DNA of 32,584 nt from Lachnospiraceae bacterium (GTDB lineage Bacteria; Bacillota; Clostridia; Lachnospirales; Lachnospiraceae). The notes below the pieces were generated by a model. That model was not told the origin of the DNA. It saw only the letters and a program-made list of their open reading frames with translations, and did not search any database. Below are positions 1-7,768 of the stretch, piece by piece (position 1 is the first letter of the stretch; the number at the start of each line of letters is the position of its first letter). The DNA lies in NCBI GenBank assembly GCA_015057615.1, contig SVEA01000023.1, positions 1 through 32,584 of the forward strand. Direction: 5' to 3'. The translations under genes were made by a program, and so were the position numbers.

Positions 1-146
1 CGGAGACGCTTTCGCTTAGTTGCATTACGTAGCGGTACATAAGGCTCCAAAATACGGAGCCAAAGTACCGACGAATGCAAATACTCCTTATCGGATATCA
101 TTTGTCGAAATCATATTATAGACTTTGCCCATGTGTGAACAGTAAC
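1..146 (-). mobile_element. Family-1 inverted-repeat element, copy A (cut by window edge)
   Basis: This is a non-coding element read on the minus strand. It matches the copy at 28961-29165 along its whole visible length. The terminal repeat ends at 146 (GTTACTGTTCACAC on the minus strand), followed by the inner repeat ATGATTTCGACAAATG. The core hairpin is at 20-80: TTGCATT and AATGCAA pair, then CGT/ACG, CGGTAC/GTACCG and GGCTCC/GGAGCC, closed by the loop CGTATTTTG (48-56 on the opposite strand). The other terminus lies beyond base 1. It begins 44 nt after the stop codon of the gene at 190-2526. I do not recognise it as a named element. Confidence 0.75.
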
Positions 147-189
147 ACTATTGTTTGAGACAGTATCTGTTTTTCCTCCTGCTTGGGGA

Positions 190-2526
190 TTAGTATTGTT
201 TGTAGTAATTTAAGGTAGCCAAGAGCTCCGGCACCACTTCGATCCTTTCCTTCTCAAGAAGACGATGCCTGGATTCCACCTCTCGTATTTTCTTTAGCTT
301 ATCTCTATTGTAACGCGCCATTGCTTCCTCGAACAACGGCTGCTTCTCTAGTCGTTCACGAATTTCCTTTGCAAACGGGCAATAGGTTGCTAACATTTCG
401 CGAACCGGTTTATTTAATTTGATTGCTCCCTTTGCCTCGTAATTGATCCACTGCTCATAATCGATGACGAAGATTTCTCTGCTGTTATTACGGCCTTTCT
501 GAATCTGATTCTTAAGCTTCTCTTTCCTTTCCTCCGAGAGCTCTTTATTTTTACGGTAGAATTGCAGATAATCGGAGTATTCCGAGGTTAGCGATTTATG
601 CTTGATATCATTCCACGCGGTGCCTTCAATCGTTCTGCACATTTCCCAGCGGAATCTTCCGAAGACCTTCACCATAAGTGAGGTCAGGTTGGTATCGGTA
701 AAGATCGGAAATAGGAAGCGTCCGGAGGTATCTCTTTTTTTACCCGTGATCTCCTGCCACATGATCCCGTTGCATCCGATGGTCGGCATTAGGATAACAT
801 CCGGATAAACCCGTTTTATAATGTATTCCTTAATGATTTTCTTTTCCTCATTGGAATAGATCACTTCATGATCAAAGACCGAATAATCAATCGCAAGCAG
901 CTGCTCCATGGTTGCATTTATTTTCTCCGGCGTAACATGGATTCGGTCAAAATCATTGGCAAGCATATCCCGATGCAATACCGGAACAAAGATAGATATC
1001 TGGCCGTTCGTCGTCCGGTTGTTGTAACGAAACATGTTTTGTATCTCGTATTCAACTTTCCTGATCGGATTAACCAGCCAGTCCTTTCCTTCCTCCTCCG
1101 TTAATTTTCCTTGCTTTCGTAGGGATCTGACATATTCCGGATATTCCATGTCAAATTCATTCTTTGATGGATCCTTTCTGCCCTCGTAAATTAAGGTCAG
1201 CCACTCTTTAATATTATAAACTCCGCAAAGACCGTTATAAGGCGTTTCCTTTAAGAAATAAAGGGAAAGCAGCTGTTCATTGGTTAATAAACGCTCATCG
1301 GCATATCCGTATTTTAAAAACAATTCAATAATTTTTGGTGCCTGCTTTGTTTTATATGCCTTAAGAAACACTTTCATATATATTTCATAATGGTTTACGG
1401 TTACATTTCTTCGGATTAAGCGAGCGTCATTATCGGAGGAGCCCCGATCCCTCAGGTTGATAAAATCCAGCATCGTTTCCATCATAGAATCTGCTTTCTC
1501 CGTGCCGATCTCTGCATAGTCCATAATCTTCTGGAAGGAATTCTCCATCTCCTGTATTGCTCTTTCGGAATCTTCCTTTGAATATTTTAAAAAAGTTTCC
1601 TTATCGATTGCTTCTGTTTCCTTCGTATCGGTTAAAAGAAGGCTGTAGATTTCCTCCATCCGCTTGCGGTCTACGGAATACGGAAGACCGATCATCCGCT
1701 TCACAAAATCATCTGCTTTATAGACTTCTTTCTTGATCCGATCCATCAGGCTTAAAAATTCCTGGTTATCTCCGCCCGCTCGGTTAATCTCAAGGGCCAG
1801 TCCTGCAATCAACTGGAAAAAACAGGTTTCCGTATCATCAAAGAGACACTCGATTAAGGAGATATAATTTTTTGCCTGCTCCTTTAGAATTCCAATCAGC
1901 TGATTAATAATACCAGCCTGATCATTTACCTGATATAACGTTATCGCGTTCCCATAGGAATAGAAAGCCTTGATAACCTCCATCGGCAACGCTCTGCACT
2001 CAATATAATATTGAATTCGATCCTCCATAAGCTCTAAGCCATACTCCGGCAGATATAACTCTTCGAAACGGTCCGAAGTCCGCGCCCGGTATCCCCGCCG
2101 ATTCGCTGTATCTAAGTATTCCTTATAGCTTTCGGTCAGAGCTTCATATATACCGGAGAAATGCTTACGCATACCTTGATAGATTTGATTAAGATCATAT
2201 ATTGTTCTATTATTGGATGCTACCATAAACCCATGATAATCACTGTTAATCGAAAAGATCTGTTCCAGTTCTTCGTTTTGATTCACAGGAAATGCATAGA
2301 TAAACAATTCATCTAAGGCCGTATATGTACTTTGGAATTTACCGGTATAGAGATCATTGACTCCCAGAAATGCGCCTGTACTTACTACCATTTTTGCACC
2401 ATCGTTGTGAATCAGCACTCTTCCCTTTATGACAAGGGCGATACTAAAAACAGGCTCTCCTTCCGTAAAAATAACGGTTCCTTTTGTTAGTTGATTTACT
2501 GCATTCGGATTTAATTTCCATTCCAT
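190..2526 (-). CDS. Cyclic-nucleotide-binding-like domain protein of unknown function
   Basis: This is a 778-residue cytoplasmic protein with no signal peptide or membrane segment. Residues 1 to about 110 look like a Crp-type cNMP-binding beta-roll (for example KGTVIFTEGEP and IKGRVLIHNDG), but no helix-turn-helix follows. The remaining 650 residues are a mostly helical, charged region that I cannot assign. It starts with ATG at 2526, preceded on the minus strand by AAGGCGGTG about 5 nt upstream. A family-2 inverted-repeat element begins 33 nt upstream of the start, and the nearest -10-like TATAAT lies beyond that element, so the mRNA probably carries the element in its 5' leader. A family-1 element follows the stop codon. 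The sensor role is inferred from the N-terminal domain only; the ligand and output are unknown. Confidence 0.8.
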   Translation of the reverse strand: MEWKLNPNAVNQLTKGTVIFTEGEPVFSIALVIKGRVLIHNDGAKMVVSTGAFLGVNDLYTGKFQSTYTALDELFIYAFPVNQNEELEQIFSINSDYHGFMVASNNRTIYDLNQIYQGMRKHFSGIYEALTESYKEYLDTANRRGYRARTSDRFEELYLPEYGLELMEDRIQYYIECRALPMEVIKAFYSYGNAITLYQVNDQAGIINQLIGILKEQAKNYISLIECLFDDTETCFFQLIAGLALEINRAGGDNQEFLSLMDRIKKEVYKADDFVKRMIGLPYSVDRKRMEEIYSLLLTDTKETEAIDKETFLKYSKEDSERAIQEMENSFQKIMDYAEIGTEKADSMMETMLDFINLRDRGSSDNDARLIRRNVTVNHYEIYMKVFLKAYKTKQAPKIIELFLKYGYADERLLTNEQLLSLYFLKETPYNGLCGVYNIKEWLTLIYEGRKDPSKNEFDMEYPEYVRSLRKQGKLTEEEGKDWLVNPIRKVEYEIQNMFRYNNRTTNGQISIFVPVLHRDMLANDFDRIHVTPEKINATMEQLLAIDYSVFDHEVIYSNEEKKIIKEYIIKRVYPDVILMPTIGCNGIMWQEITGKKRDTSGRFLFPIFTDTNLTSLMVKVFGRFRWEMCRTIEGTAWNDIKHKSLTSEYSDYLQFYRKNKELSEERKEKLKNQIQKGRNNSREIFVIDYEQWINYEAKGAIKLNKPVREMLATYCPFAKEIRERLEKQPLFEEAMARYNRDKLKKIREVESRHRLLEKERIEVVPELLATLNYYKQY

Positions 2527-2559
2527 TGTTACACCGCCTTAATCCTATTCTGTAATTAT

Positions 2560-2858
2560 TGATTTGAGTGTCAAAAGCCTTACTGGCAAATAGTCTTCAT
2601 CAATTTGCACAAATCAAGGAAAAACTTAAGTAATAGGAAACAATATTTTAATGCGCAACTGTTTGAAGTCGTTGGTACTTAGATCACGTATTTTGTAGTC
2701 TTACGTACCATTACGTACCTTAACCCAAGTACTGCGTTTTATGCAGTGCTTTGTGAGACAACGGGTTGCGAATGAAATATGTTTCCTATTACTTGTCAAC
2801 ACAAAATTGTGCAAATTGACGAAGGTGGTTTATAAATCGGCTTTTGACACTCAAATCA
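2560..2858 (+). mobile_element. Family-2 inverted-repeat element, copy 1 (complete, 299 bp)
   Basis: This is a non-coding element with perfect 20-bp terminal inverted repeats, TGATTTGAGTGTCAAAAGCC at 2560-2579 and its reverse complement at 2839-2858. A second repeated block (TCAATTTGCACAA and TAATAGGAAACA) continues inward from both ends, so most of the element can fold back on itself. The core hairpin is at 2661-2726, with TGGTAC/GTACCA and loop CGTATTTTG at 2687-2695. A second hairpin follows (AAGTACTGC with GCAGTGCTT). It carries no credible ORF. It closely matches the copy at 7448-7745. No clear target-site duplication is visible. Confidence 0.85.
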
Positions 2859-2870
2859 TTCTTAATTGCT

Positions 2871-2876
2871 ATTATA
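2871..2876 (-). promoter_or_regulatory. Possible -10 box for the cNMP-domain gene
   Basis: TATAAT on the minus strand lies just outside the family-2 element. The -35 region is poor (only a T-run 16 nt upstream). If it is used, the roughly 340-nt leader would contain the complete inverted-repeat element. Confidence 0.3.
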
Positions 2877-2966
2877 ACCTAAATTATCTATTAAAAAAAG
2901 GGAATATCCCATATTTTCTCAATATAGGACAAAATTCTTATATGGCTCTTCCGGATTAAAAACAAG

Positions 2967-3086
2967 GTAGCAAAGAGTTTGCCAAGGCAAACTTTCGCGC
3001 CAAGCGCGTTCTTGCCGCAGGTAGATAAATACCTTACGCGCGAGTATGTCATCCCCATGCGAACTATGTTCGCATGGAGGTTTTTT
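2967..3086 (+). other. Array of four hairpins ending in a terminator-like stem
   Basis: No gene is visible here. Four consecutive hairpins can be read: AGTTTGCC/GGCAAACT, CGCGC/GCGCG, GGTA/TACC, and CCATGCGAAC/GTTCGCATGG at 3055-3077. The last is followed by AGG and TTTTTT (3081-3086), as in an intrinsic terminator on the plus strand. It could be the end of a small plus-strand RNA or another repeat family. I see no strong promoter for it. Confidence 0.45.
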
Positions 3087-3088
3087 GC

Positions 3089-3113
3089 CGTATAGGACGC
3101 AATTTCCTATACG
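3089..3113. repeat. Perfect 9-bp stem-loop between opposing terminators
   Basis: CGTATAGGA (3089-3097) pairs perfectly with TCCTATACG (3105-3113). T-runs lie on both sides: TTTTTT at 3081-3086 on the plus strand, and seven A residues at 3116-3122 (T on the minus strand). It probably reinforces termination from both directions. Confidence 0.5.
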
Positions 3114-3115
3114 AC

Positions 3116-3147
3116 AAAAAAAGAGTACCGCTCATTTACGATACTCC
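3116..3147 (-). terminator. Rho-independent terminator after SRP RNA
   Basis: On the minus strand GAGTATCG pairs with CGGTACTC (one G-T pair) around an 8-nt loop, followed directly by seven T residues. It lies about 40 nt past the 3' end of the SRP RNA. Confidence 0.8.
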
Positions 3148-3189
3148 ATAGAATTCATTCTTACTGTATTTTATTGTTTCTATATTTTA

Positions 3190-3457
3190 ATCCGTGCGTT
3201 CTGCTTTGGATGAATACCATAGGCGTTACCTTTACAGTTAACTCGGTCCAGGCATCCTCACGGCACACAGGAGGTTTTGCTTAGTGCTGCTTCATTCCTG
3301 ACCTGACACGGTTCACAAATTCCTGTTGCGTAAGACCCAAACGTCAACACCACTTATAAAGGGCTGCCCTACAATAAAATCACCCGGGGCAGAACATCAC
3401 CCCTGCTATAGCGGATTGCAGGTACAGGGCACCGCTATCTCCCCGGCTGCACGGAAA
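3190..3457 (-). ncRNA. ffs: Signal recognition particle RNA, large Bacillus type
   Basis: This is the RNA scaffold of the signal recognition particle; it binds Ffh and targets nascent membrane and secreted proteins. The S-domain signature is clear on the minus strand: GTGTCAGGTCAGGAATGAAG followed by CAGCA. The Alu-domain half near the 5' end reads GGTGCCCTGTACCTGCAATC followed by CGCTATAGCAGGGG, as in clostridial and bacillar SRP RNAs. The ends TCCGTGC (3455-3449) and GCACGGA (3197-3191) pair and close helix 5. The predicted mature length of about 268 nt agrees with the known 271-nt B. subtilis scRNA. It follows tadA on the same strand but is not next to dnaX here, unlike in many Firmicutes. 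It has its own strong promoter and a terminator. Confidence 0.93.
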
Positions 3458-3507
3458 TCTTATGACAAAATTTAAAATAAGCTTTTTTAGCGAAAAGCTG
3501 TATGCCA

Positions 3508-3536
3508 AGTATAAAGCTTTTTTACTTTCATGTCAA
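3508..3536 (-). promoter_or_regulatory. Consensus sigma-A promoter for SRP RNA
   Basis: On the minus strand TTGACA (3536-3531) is separated by exactly 17 nt from TATACT (3513-3508). This is the best promoter in the window and fits an abundant stable RNA. Transcription would start near 3500, implying a precursor trimmed by about 45 nt at the 5' end. Confidence 0.85.
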
Positions 3537-3580
3537 CCCTCAAGCTTTTCCTTTTTATTCTTTTCCTCAAGCTTTTCTTA

Positions 3581-4084
3581 TTATTCTTCCGATCTTGCCG
3601 CTTCCTTTGCTGCTAATTTCTCCTGCTTATTCCGGGCTCTCAGTTCTTTAAAGAACATCTGCAATATATCGGTGCATTCCTTCTCCATAACGCCGTAAAC
3701 CAGCTCTACCTGATGATTAAACTCCTCCATCTGCAACAGATTGAGGATCGAACCGGCGCAGCCTGCCTTCGGATTCTTCGTACCTACCACAACCTGCTTA
3801 ATTCTAGCCTGAACAATCGCTCCCGCACACATCTGGCATGGCTCTAACGTAACGTACATAATGCAGTCTTCCAGGCGCCAATCTCCCATTGCCTTACTGG
3901 CTTTCTCGATTGCGATCAGCTCCGCATGGGCTAAAGTCGTTTTTTTTGTATTCCGTTTATTATAACCTCTTCCGATGATTTTATCCTGATAGACGATCAC
4001 GCATCCAATGGGTACTTCTCCCAAGCGGTATGCCTTCTTTGCCTGCTTCAGTGCTTCCTTCATGTATTGTTCATTCGTAGACAT
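3581..4084 (-). CDS. tadA: tRNA-specific adenosine deaminase
   Basis: This enzyme converts adenosine 34 to inosine in the anticodon of tRNA-Arg(ACG). The zinc site is complete: HAE (H53, E55, where E is the proton shuttle) and PCQMC (C83, C86), as in the cytidine/deoxycytidylate deaminase fold. VPIGCVIV near residue 25 is also typical. I chose the second in-frame ATG (4084): AAAAGGG lies about 10 nt upstream of it but directly abuts the first ATG at 4093. The protein is then 167 residues, within the usual range. The C-terminus is a charged helix (about 20 residues, K/E/A-rich). It is the first gene before the SRP RNA, a common clostridial pairing. Confidence 0.95.
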   Translation of the reverse strand: MSTNEQYMKEALKQAKKAYRLGEVPIGCVIVYQDKIIGRGYNKRNTKKTTLAHAELIAIEKASKAMGDWRLEDCIMYVTLEPCQMCAGAIVQARIKQVVVGTKNPKAGCAGSILNLLQMEEFNHQVELVYGVMEKECTDILQMFFKELRARNKQEKLAAKEAARSEE

Positions 4085-4135
4085 TACCTTCATTCCCTTT
4101 TCATATGGACTACTACCAAGAAATTTGATATAGTA

Positions 4136-4164
4136 ATTGTATCATAACCGTAACGAGGTGACAA
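4136..4164 (-). promoter_or_regulatory. Likely promoter for tadA
   Basis: On the minus strand TTGTCA (4164-4159) is separated by 17 nt from TACAAT (4141-4136). The -35 box overlaps the ribosome binding site of the divergent gene at 4166, so the two genes share a 72-bp control region. Confidence 0.6.
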
Positions 4165-4165
4165 T

Positions 4166-4861
4166 ATGCAGATCCATGGCTTTAACAAGACGACTCTGCT
4201 CGATTATCCGCAGCATCTAGCCGCCACTATATTCCTGGGCAGCTGCAATATGCGCTGTCCTTTTTGCCATAATTCATCCTTAGTGCTTCATCCTGATTCT
4301 CTGCCTGCGATACCGGCGGAAGAAGTCCTTTCCTACCTTACGAAACGAAAAGGTATCCTAGAGGGCGTATGTATCACCGGCGGCGAGCCGACCGTCAACC
4401 CGGATCTTCCCGACCTGATAAAAGCGATCAAGGCACTGGGACTTAAGGTTAAATTAGATACCAATGGTACGAACCCTTCCCTTTTAAAAGCTCTCGTTGA
4501 AGATCAGCTCATTGACTATGTTGCTATGGATATTAAAAATTCCAGAGAGCATTACGGTTTATCCGTTGGTATAAAAGATTACAATACGAATAAAATTAAT
4601 GATAGTATAACCTATCTATTAACTTCTCCGATTGCATATGAATTTCGCACGACAATTGTAAAAGAGCATCATACTTTAGAGGATATCCGCTCCATCGGAC
4701 AATGGATAAACGGAGCGGAGGCATACTATCTGCAGTCCTATAAGGACTCCGGAGAAATTCTCTCCCCAGGGCTTAGCAGTCATACGAAGGATACCCTGCT
4801 AAGCTTTGTTAAGCTGCTTACCCCCTATGTCGGGAAGGTTGAACTAAGGGGCGTGGATTAG
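4166..4861 (+). CDS. Radical SAM activase, NrdG2-like
   Basis: This is a 231-residue radical SAM protein of the type annotated as anaerobic ribonucleoside-triphosphate reductase activating protein (TIGR02495-like). It binds a 4Fe-4S cluster through C27, C31 and C34 (CX3CX2C in SCNMRCPFCHN) and carries the GGEP motif near residue 77 for S-adenosylmethionine. The family generates a glycyl radical on a partner enzyme or modifies small molecules; no ribonucleotide reductase lies in this window, so the partner is unknown. It starts with ATG at 4166, with GAGGTGAC just upstream. It is the first of two plus-strand genes, separated by 20 nt from the acetyltransferase at 4882. Confidence 0.85.
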   Translation: MQIHGFNKTTLLDYPQHLAATIFLGSCNMRCPFCHNSSLVLHPDSLPAIPAEEVLSYLTKRKGILEGVCITGGEPTVNPDLPDLIKAIKALGLKVKLDTNGTNPSLLKALVEDQLIDYVAMDIKNSREHYGLSVGIKDYNTNKINDSITYLLTSPIAYEFRTTIVKEHHTLEDIRSIGQWINGAEAYYLQSYKDSGEILSPGLSSHTKDTLLSFVKLLTPYVGKVELRGVD

Positions 4862-4881
4862 TATATAAGGAGGCGTAATTC

Positions 4882-5454
4882 GTGCAGCATACCTGTGAAA
4901 CAGACCGTCTGATCTTAAAAACTCTGGGCAAGGAAGCAGCGCCCATGGTTCTGTCCTTTTATGAAGAAAACAAATCGCACTTTGAACCGTGGGAGCCTAA
5001 GCGGCCGAATAATTTCTATACCCTGTTTTATCAAAAAGCTTCCCTGTCTGCCGAATACCATCAAATGGCAGAAGGAAAGCTCTTAAGATACTGGGTATTT
5101 CATAAGGATAATACCGATGAGATTATTGGTACCGTATGCTTTCAAAACTTTCTTAGGGCTCCCTATCTTAGCTGCAGCCTTGGATATAAGTATGGATATA
5201 AATATATTCATAAGGGCTATGCCTATGAGAGCATTCAAAAAGGAATTCGTCTTGTCTGGGACGAATATAACATGCACCGCATAGAGGCTTATATTATGCC
5301 AAGCAATAAGCCTTCCCTCCGGCTGATCAAACGGCTTGACTTTGTTTATGAGGGCCTCTGTTACTCCTATGCCTGCATTAACGATCAATGGTCCGACCAT
5401 AAACGCTATGCCTTGATCAATCCTGCGGATGAATTGTATAGGATTACTCCCTGA
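4882..5454 (+). CDS. GNAT family N-acetyltransferase, RimJ/RimL-like
   Basis: This is a 190-residue acetyltransferase of the GNAT fold. The N-terminus (ETDRLILKTL) and the segment around residues 131-160 (HRIEAYIMPSNKPSLRLIKR, then the F-x-x-E-G strand) match the RimJ/RimL branch, whose members acetylate protein N-termini or small amines with acetyl-CoA. It starts with GTG at 4882, supported by AAGGAGG at 4867-4873. It is in an operon with the radical SAM gene upstream. The substrate cannot be predicted from sequence. It converges with the gene at 5518-7209, with only 63 nt between them and no strong terminator visible. Confidence 0.85.
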   Translation: MQHTCETDRLILKTLGKEAAPMVLSFYEENKSHFEPWEPKRPNNFYTLFYQKASLSAEYHQMAEGKLLRYWVFHKDNTDEIIGTVCFQNFLRAPYLSCSLGYKYGYKYIHKGYAYESIQKGIRLVWDEYNMHRIEAYIMPSNKPSLRLIKRLDFVYEGLCYSYACINDQWSDHKRYALINPADELYRITP

Positions 5455-5517
5455 TGGGAAAAGGCGGCGCAATACTAAAGAAGTATATGTAAGGTATCAG
5501 CAGGGGCAGTCTCTGTA

Positions 5518-7209
5518 TTATACCGAGACTGCAATATACCAGTATCCGAAATCTCCCTGTCTTAATTCCCTTCTCTTTGCTGACTTAAAGCAATCAAAAC
5601 CAAACATTCTTGCAATAAATTGCTCCTTGTTATGATACGTTCCCGGAACTCCAATGATGTAACGGGTACCGAACCGATCCTTCATCTTTGCAAAAATCAA
5701 GTGCCGGTAGCTGTAGTATCCGTGAAGGAGAAAGCTGTTATTACTTAATCCCCAGAGTTCTCTTGGCAGAAGCCCGATATCCTTCGGCTCGATCTTTACC
5801 GATAGAATGACCTCATTATCTTCAAAAGGATTAATCCGCGGAAAGCTTTGAAATATCCTGGCTGCAACCGGTGATTCCATACTGGTGTAGGGTCTATTGC
5901 CTGCCCGGCTTCCTGCTTCTTCACTTTTGTTCTCATCCGTCACCTGCCTGTCTGCGATGTCTCTTCTCACGGCTGCGGTTTCCTGAATATCGCTTTTAAC
6001 AGCCACCGTTTCCTGGACTTCACTCTTGATATCTGTGGATTCCCGGCTTTCCTGATTAACATCCATGGTTTCCTGAAGCTCATTGCTCACAGCAATGCCT
6101 TCCTGAGATTCATTTCGATCCGTGGTACTCTCCCGGGCTTCTCTTATCGCAGCTACCATTTCCTGTGATTCGTTTCGATCTGTGGTAAGTTCCGGGCTAT
6201 CTTTCTTCGCAGGTATGCTTCCCTGATTTTCCTTTTTCGCAGCTGCACTTTCCTGAAATTCGTTTTGATCCGAAGCAATTTCTGGGGCTTCTTTCGGCGC
6301 AGCTAACATTTCCCTGCTTTCATTCCTGGTATCTACGGGGCTTTCGGTTTCCCTTCTAACGGTCTCTCTTCTACCCAATCCTCTGCTGCCTGCTGTCGGA
6401 TTATTTCCTTCGTTTCTATTATATGATCTCTCCCACGTTCCCCGGCGGTTTGATTCTCTTGACGTTCCTCCGGTCCTACCGATTTCCTTTCCGCTTACAG
6501 GATAGCCAATTCTCATGAATTGATTTGCCGTTCTGGTATTCGCTCCCGCTCCCCTTAAGTCCGTTCTCCTTTTGGGATCATAGGGATTATCCGGCAGACG
6601 CTCTACGGTCTTCCAACCCCGTGGTAACTGATACTTTGGTATCCTTTCCTCCTCTTCTACTGTTACGGTTCTTCGGTTCGGAGCGGTTGTACTCTCCTCG
6701 GAAACCTCTGTTTTCTTTTTCTCTCCCTCCCCCAATTCGCGGCTTTGGGAAACGGACGGTAACGGTTTCACCGGTGCTGCCACTGCCTCTTTTGCCGTTT
6801 CCTTCTTTGGCTTTGGCTTCATTGCCTTCATGATTTCCGTTGCTTCAATCGGCTTATCGTCCCATTCCGTAGCAAAAAACTCACCTGAATTCAGAAAAAG
6901 AATGATTCCGCCTATATCGGAAAGCTTATAGCCGGAGTTCATAATATTACTCTCATCCGCCAAAAGCTTACCATCCAGCACCTGGTTTCTCAGCCGGGAG
7001 TCCCCCAGATAAATAAGCTCTGTACCACTATGGTCCCTATGAATTAAATAAGTCGGAAATATACTGTCTGGTTGTCCCAGCATTTGCATATGCAGAGTAA
7101 CTTTGCACTGTCCATCCCTTGCTTCAATCCGGGCATATCCAACGTTCTTTCTCTTTATTCCATTTTCATATTGATACATATACGAAACCATTCTTTTATA
7201 GTCAGCCAA
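5518..7209 (-). CDS. DUF6128-like protein with twelve decapeptide repeats in its linker
   Basis: This is a 563-residue protein with two folded ends joined by a long, charged, low-complexity linker. Residues 1 to about 135 and about 460-563 (ending LRQGDFGYWYIAVSV) resemble Lachnospiraceae proteins annotated with DUF6128; this is family memory and not a search. Residues 296-415 are exactly twelve 10-residue units (consensus like NESQETxAxK), encoded by twelve 30-nt units at 5965-6324. The upstream linker (about 136-295) is rich in K, E, R and T and is probably disordered. It starts with TTG at 7209, supported by AAGGAG 7 nt upstream. There is no signal peptide or membrane segment. Function is unknown. 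Confidence 0.8.
   Translation of the reverse strand: MADYKRMVSYMYQYENGIKRKNVGYARIEARDGQCKVTLHMQMLGQPDSIFPTYLIHRDHSGTELIYLGDSRLRNQVLDGKLLADESNIMNSGYKLSDIGGIILFLNSGEFFATEWDDKPIEATEIMKAMKPKPKKETAKEAVAAPVKPLPSVSQSRELGEGEKKKTEVSEESTTAPNRRTVTVEEEERIPKYQLPRGWKTVERLPDNPYDPKRRTDLRGAGANTRTANQFMRIGYPVSGKEIGRTGGTSRESNRRGTWERSYNRNEGNNPTAGSRGLGRRETVRRETESPVDTRNESREMLAAPKEAPEIASDQNEFQESAAAKKENQGSIPAKKDSPELTTDRNESQEMVAAIREARESTTDRNESQEGIAVSNELQETMDVNQESRESTDIKSEVQETVAVKSDIQETAAVRRDIADRQVTDENKSEEAGSRAGNRPYTSMESPVAARIFQSFPRINPFEDNEVILSVKIEPKDIGLLPRELWGLSNNSFLLHGYYSYRHLIFAKMKDRFGTRYIIGVPGTYHNKEQFIARMFGFDCFKSAKRRELRQGDFGYWYIAVSV
5965..6324 (-). repeat. Coding minisatellite, 12 x 30 bp
   Basis: Within the gene at 5518-7209, 360 bp read as twelve in-frame 30-bp units encoding decapeptides such as NESQEMVAAI, REARESTTDR, NESQEGIAVS and SEVQETVAVK. 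The units have diverged but keep E at position 2 or 5 and a small or acidic character. No partial unit is left over. Confidence 0.8.
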
Positions 7210-7340
7210 AATATCACTCCTTTGCTATTTAAAATTATCGATGTTTCATGATTCTTTTAAATATATTCCAAAGAAACCGTCAATATTCCAAACACCCTTT
7301 CCAATCCGCTCATCCGATATAAAATCCCTTTCTTACAATT

Positions 7341-7379
7341 AAAAAAACAGGGTTGCTGCATTTGTTTTGCAACAACCCT
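7341..7379 (-). terminator. Rho-independent terminator for carB, beyond the inserted element
   Basis: On the minus strand AGGGTTGTTGCA pairs with TGCAGCAACCCT (one mismatch) around a 7-nt loop, followed by G and seven T residues. It lies about 390 nt past the carB stop, with the 298-bp family-2 element between them. Confidence 0.8.
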
Positions 7380-7447
7380 ATGATTGTAAACTTATCTGCC
7401 TTTACACCGATGTTATCCCCAGGATACCTTCGATTCTTTATATTTTG

Positions 7448-7745
7448 ATTCGAGGGTCAAAAGCCTTCCTAACAAATCGTCTTCATCATTTGCACAAATC
7501 AAGGAAAAACTTACGTTATAGGAAGCAATATTTTAAGTTTCAACTGTTTGAAGTCGTTGGTACTTAGAACACGTATTTTGTGGTCTTATGTACCATTACG
7601 TACTTCAACCCAAGCACTGGCGCTTTTACAGTGCTTGGTGGAACAACGTGTTGCGAATGAAATATGTTTCCTATTACTTGCCAACACATAAATTGTGCAA
7701 ATTGATGAAGTTGGTTTGTATAAATCGGCTTTTGACCCTCAAAAC
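7448..7745 (+). mobile_element. Family-2 inverted-repeat element, copy 2 (complete, about 298 bp)
   Basis: It is homologous to 2560-2858 over its full length. Its two ends share their own variant of the repeat, GAGGGTCAAAAGCC. The core hairpin is at 7546-7609: GAAGT/ACTTC, CGT/ACG, TGGTAC/GTACCA, GAACAC/GTGGTC (one mismatch) and loop CGTATTTTG at 7572-7580. The second hairpin is CCAAGCACTG with CAGTGCTTGG. ATATTTTG occurs directly outside both ends (7440-7447 and 7746-7753), a candidate 8-bp target-site duplication. It sits between the carB stop codon (24 nt away) and the carB terminator. Confidence 0.85.
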
Positions 7746-7768
7746 ATATTTTGTGAATTATTTGATCT

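Noticed and set aside
5506-5532. Terminator between the convergent genes (GCAGTCTC with GAGACTGC)
   Set aside because: A perfect 8-bp stem exists, but no T-run follows on either strand and it overlaps the stop codon of the minus-strand gene.
6525-6833. A 102-residue plus-strand ORF, and other long opposite-strand frames inside carB, spmA and holB
   Set aside because: They lie antisense to well-supported genes, have no ribosome binding site, and show composition expected from the complementary strand.
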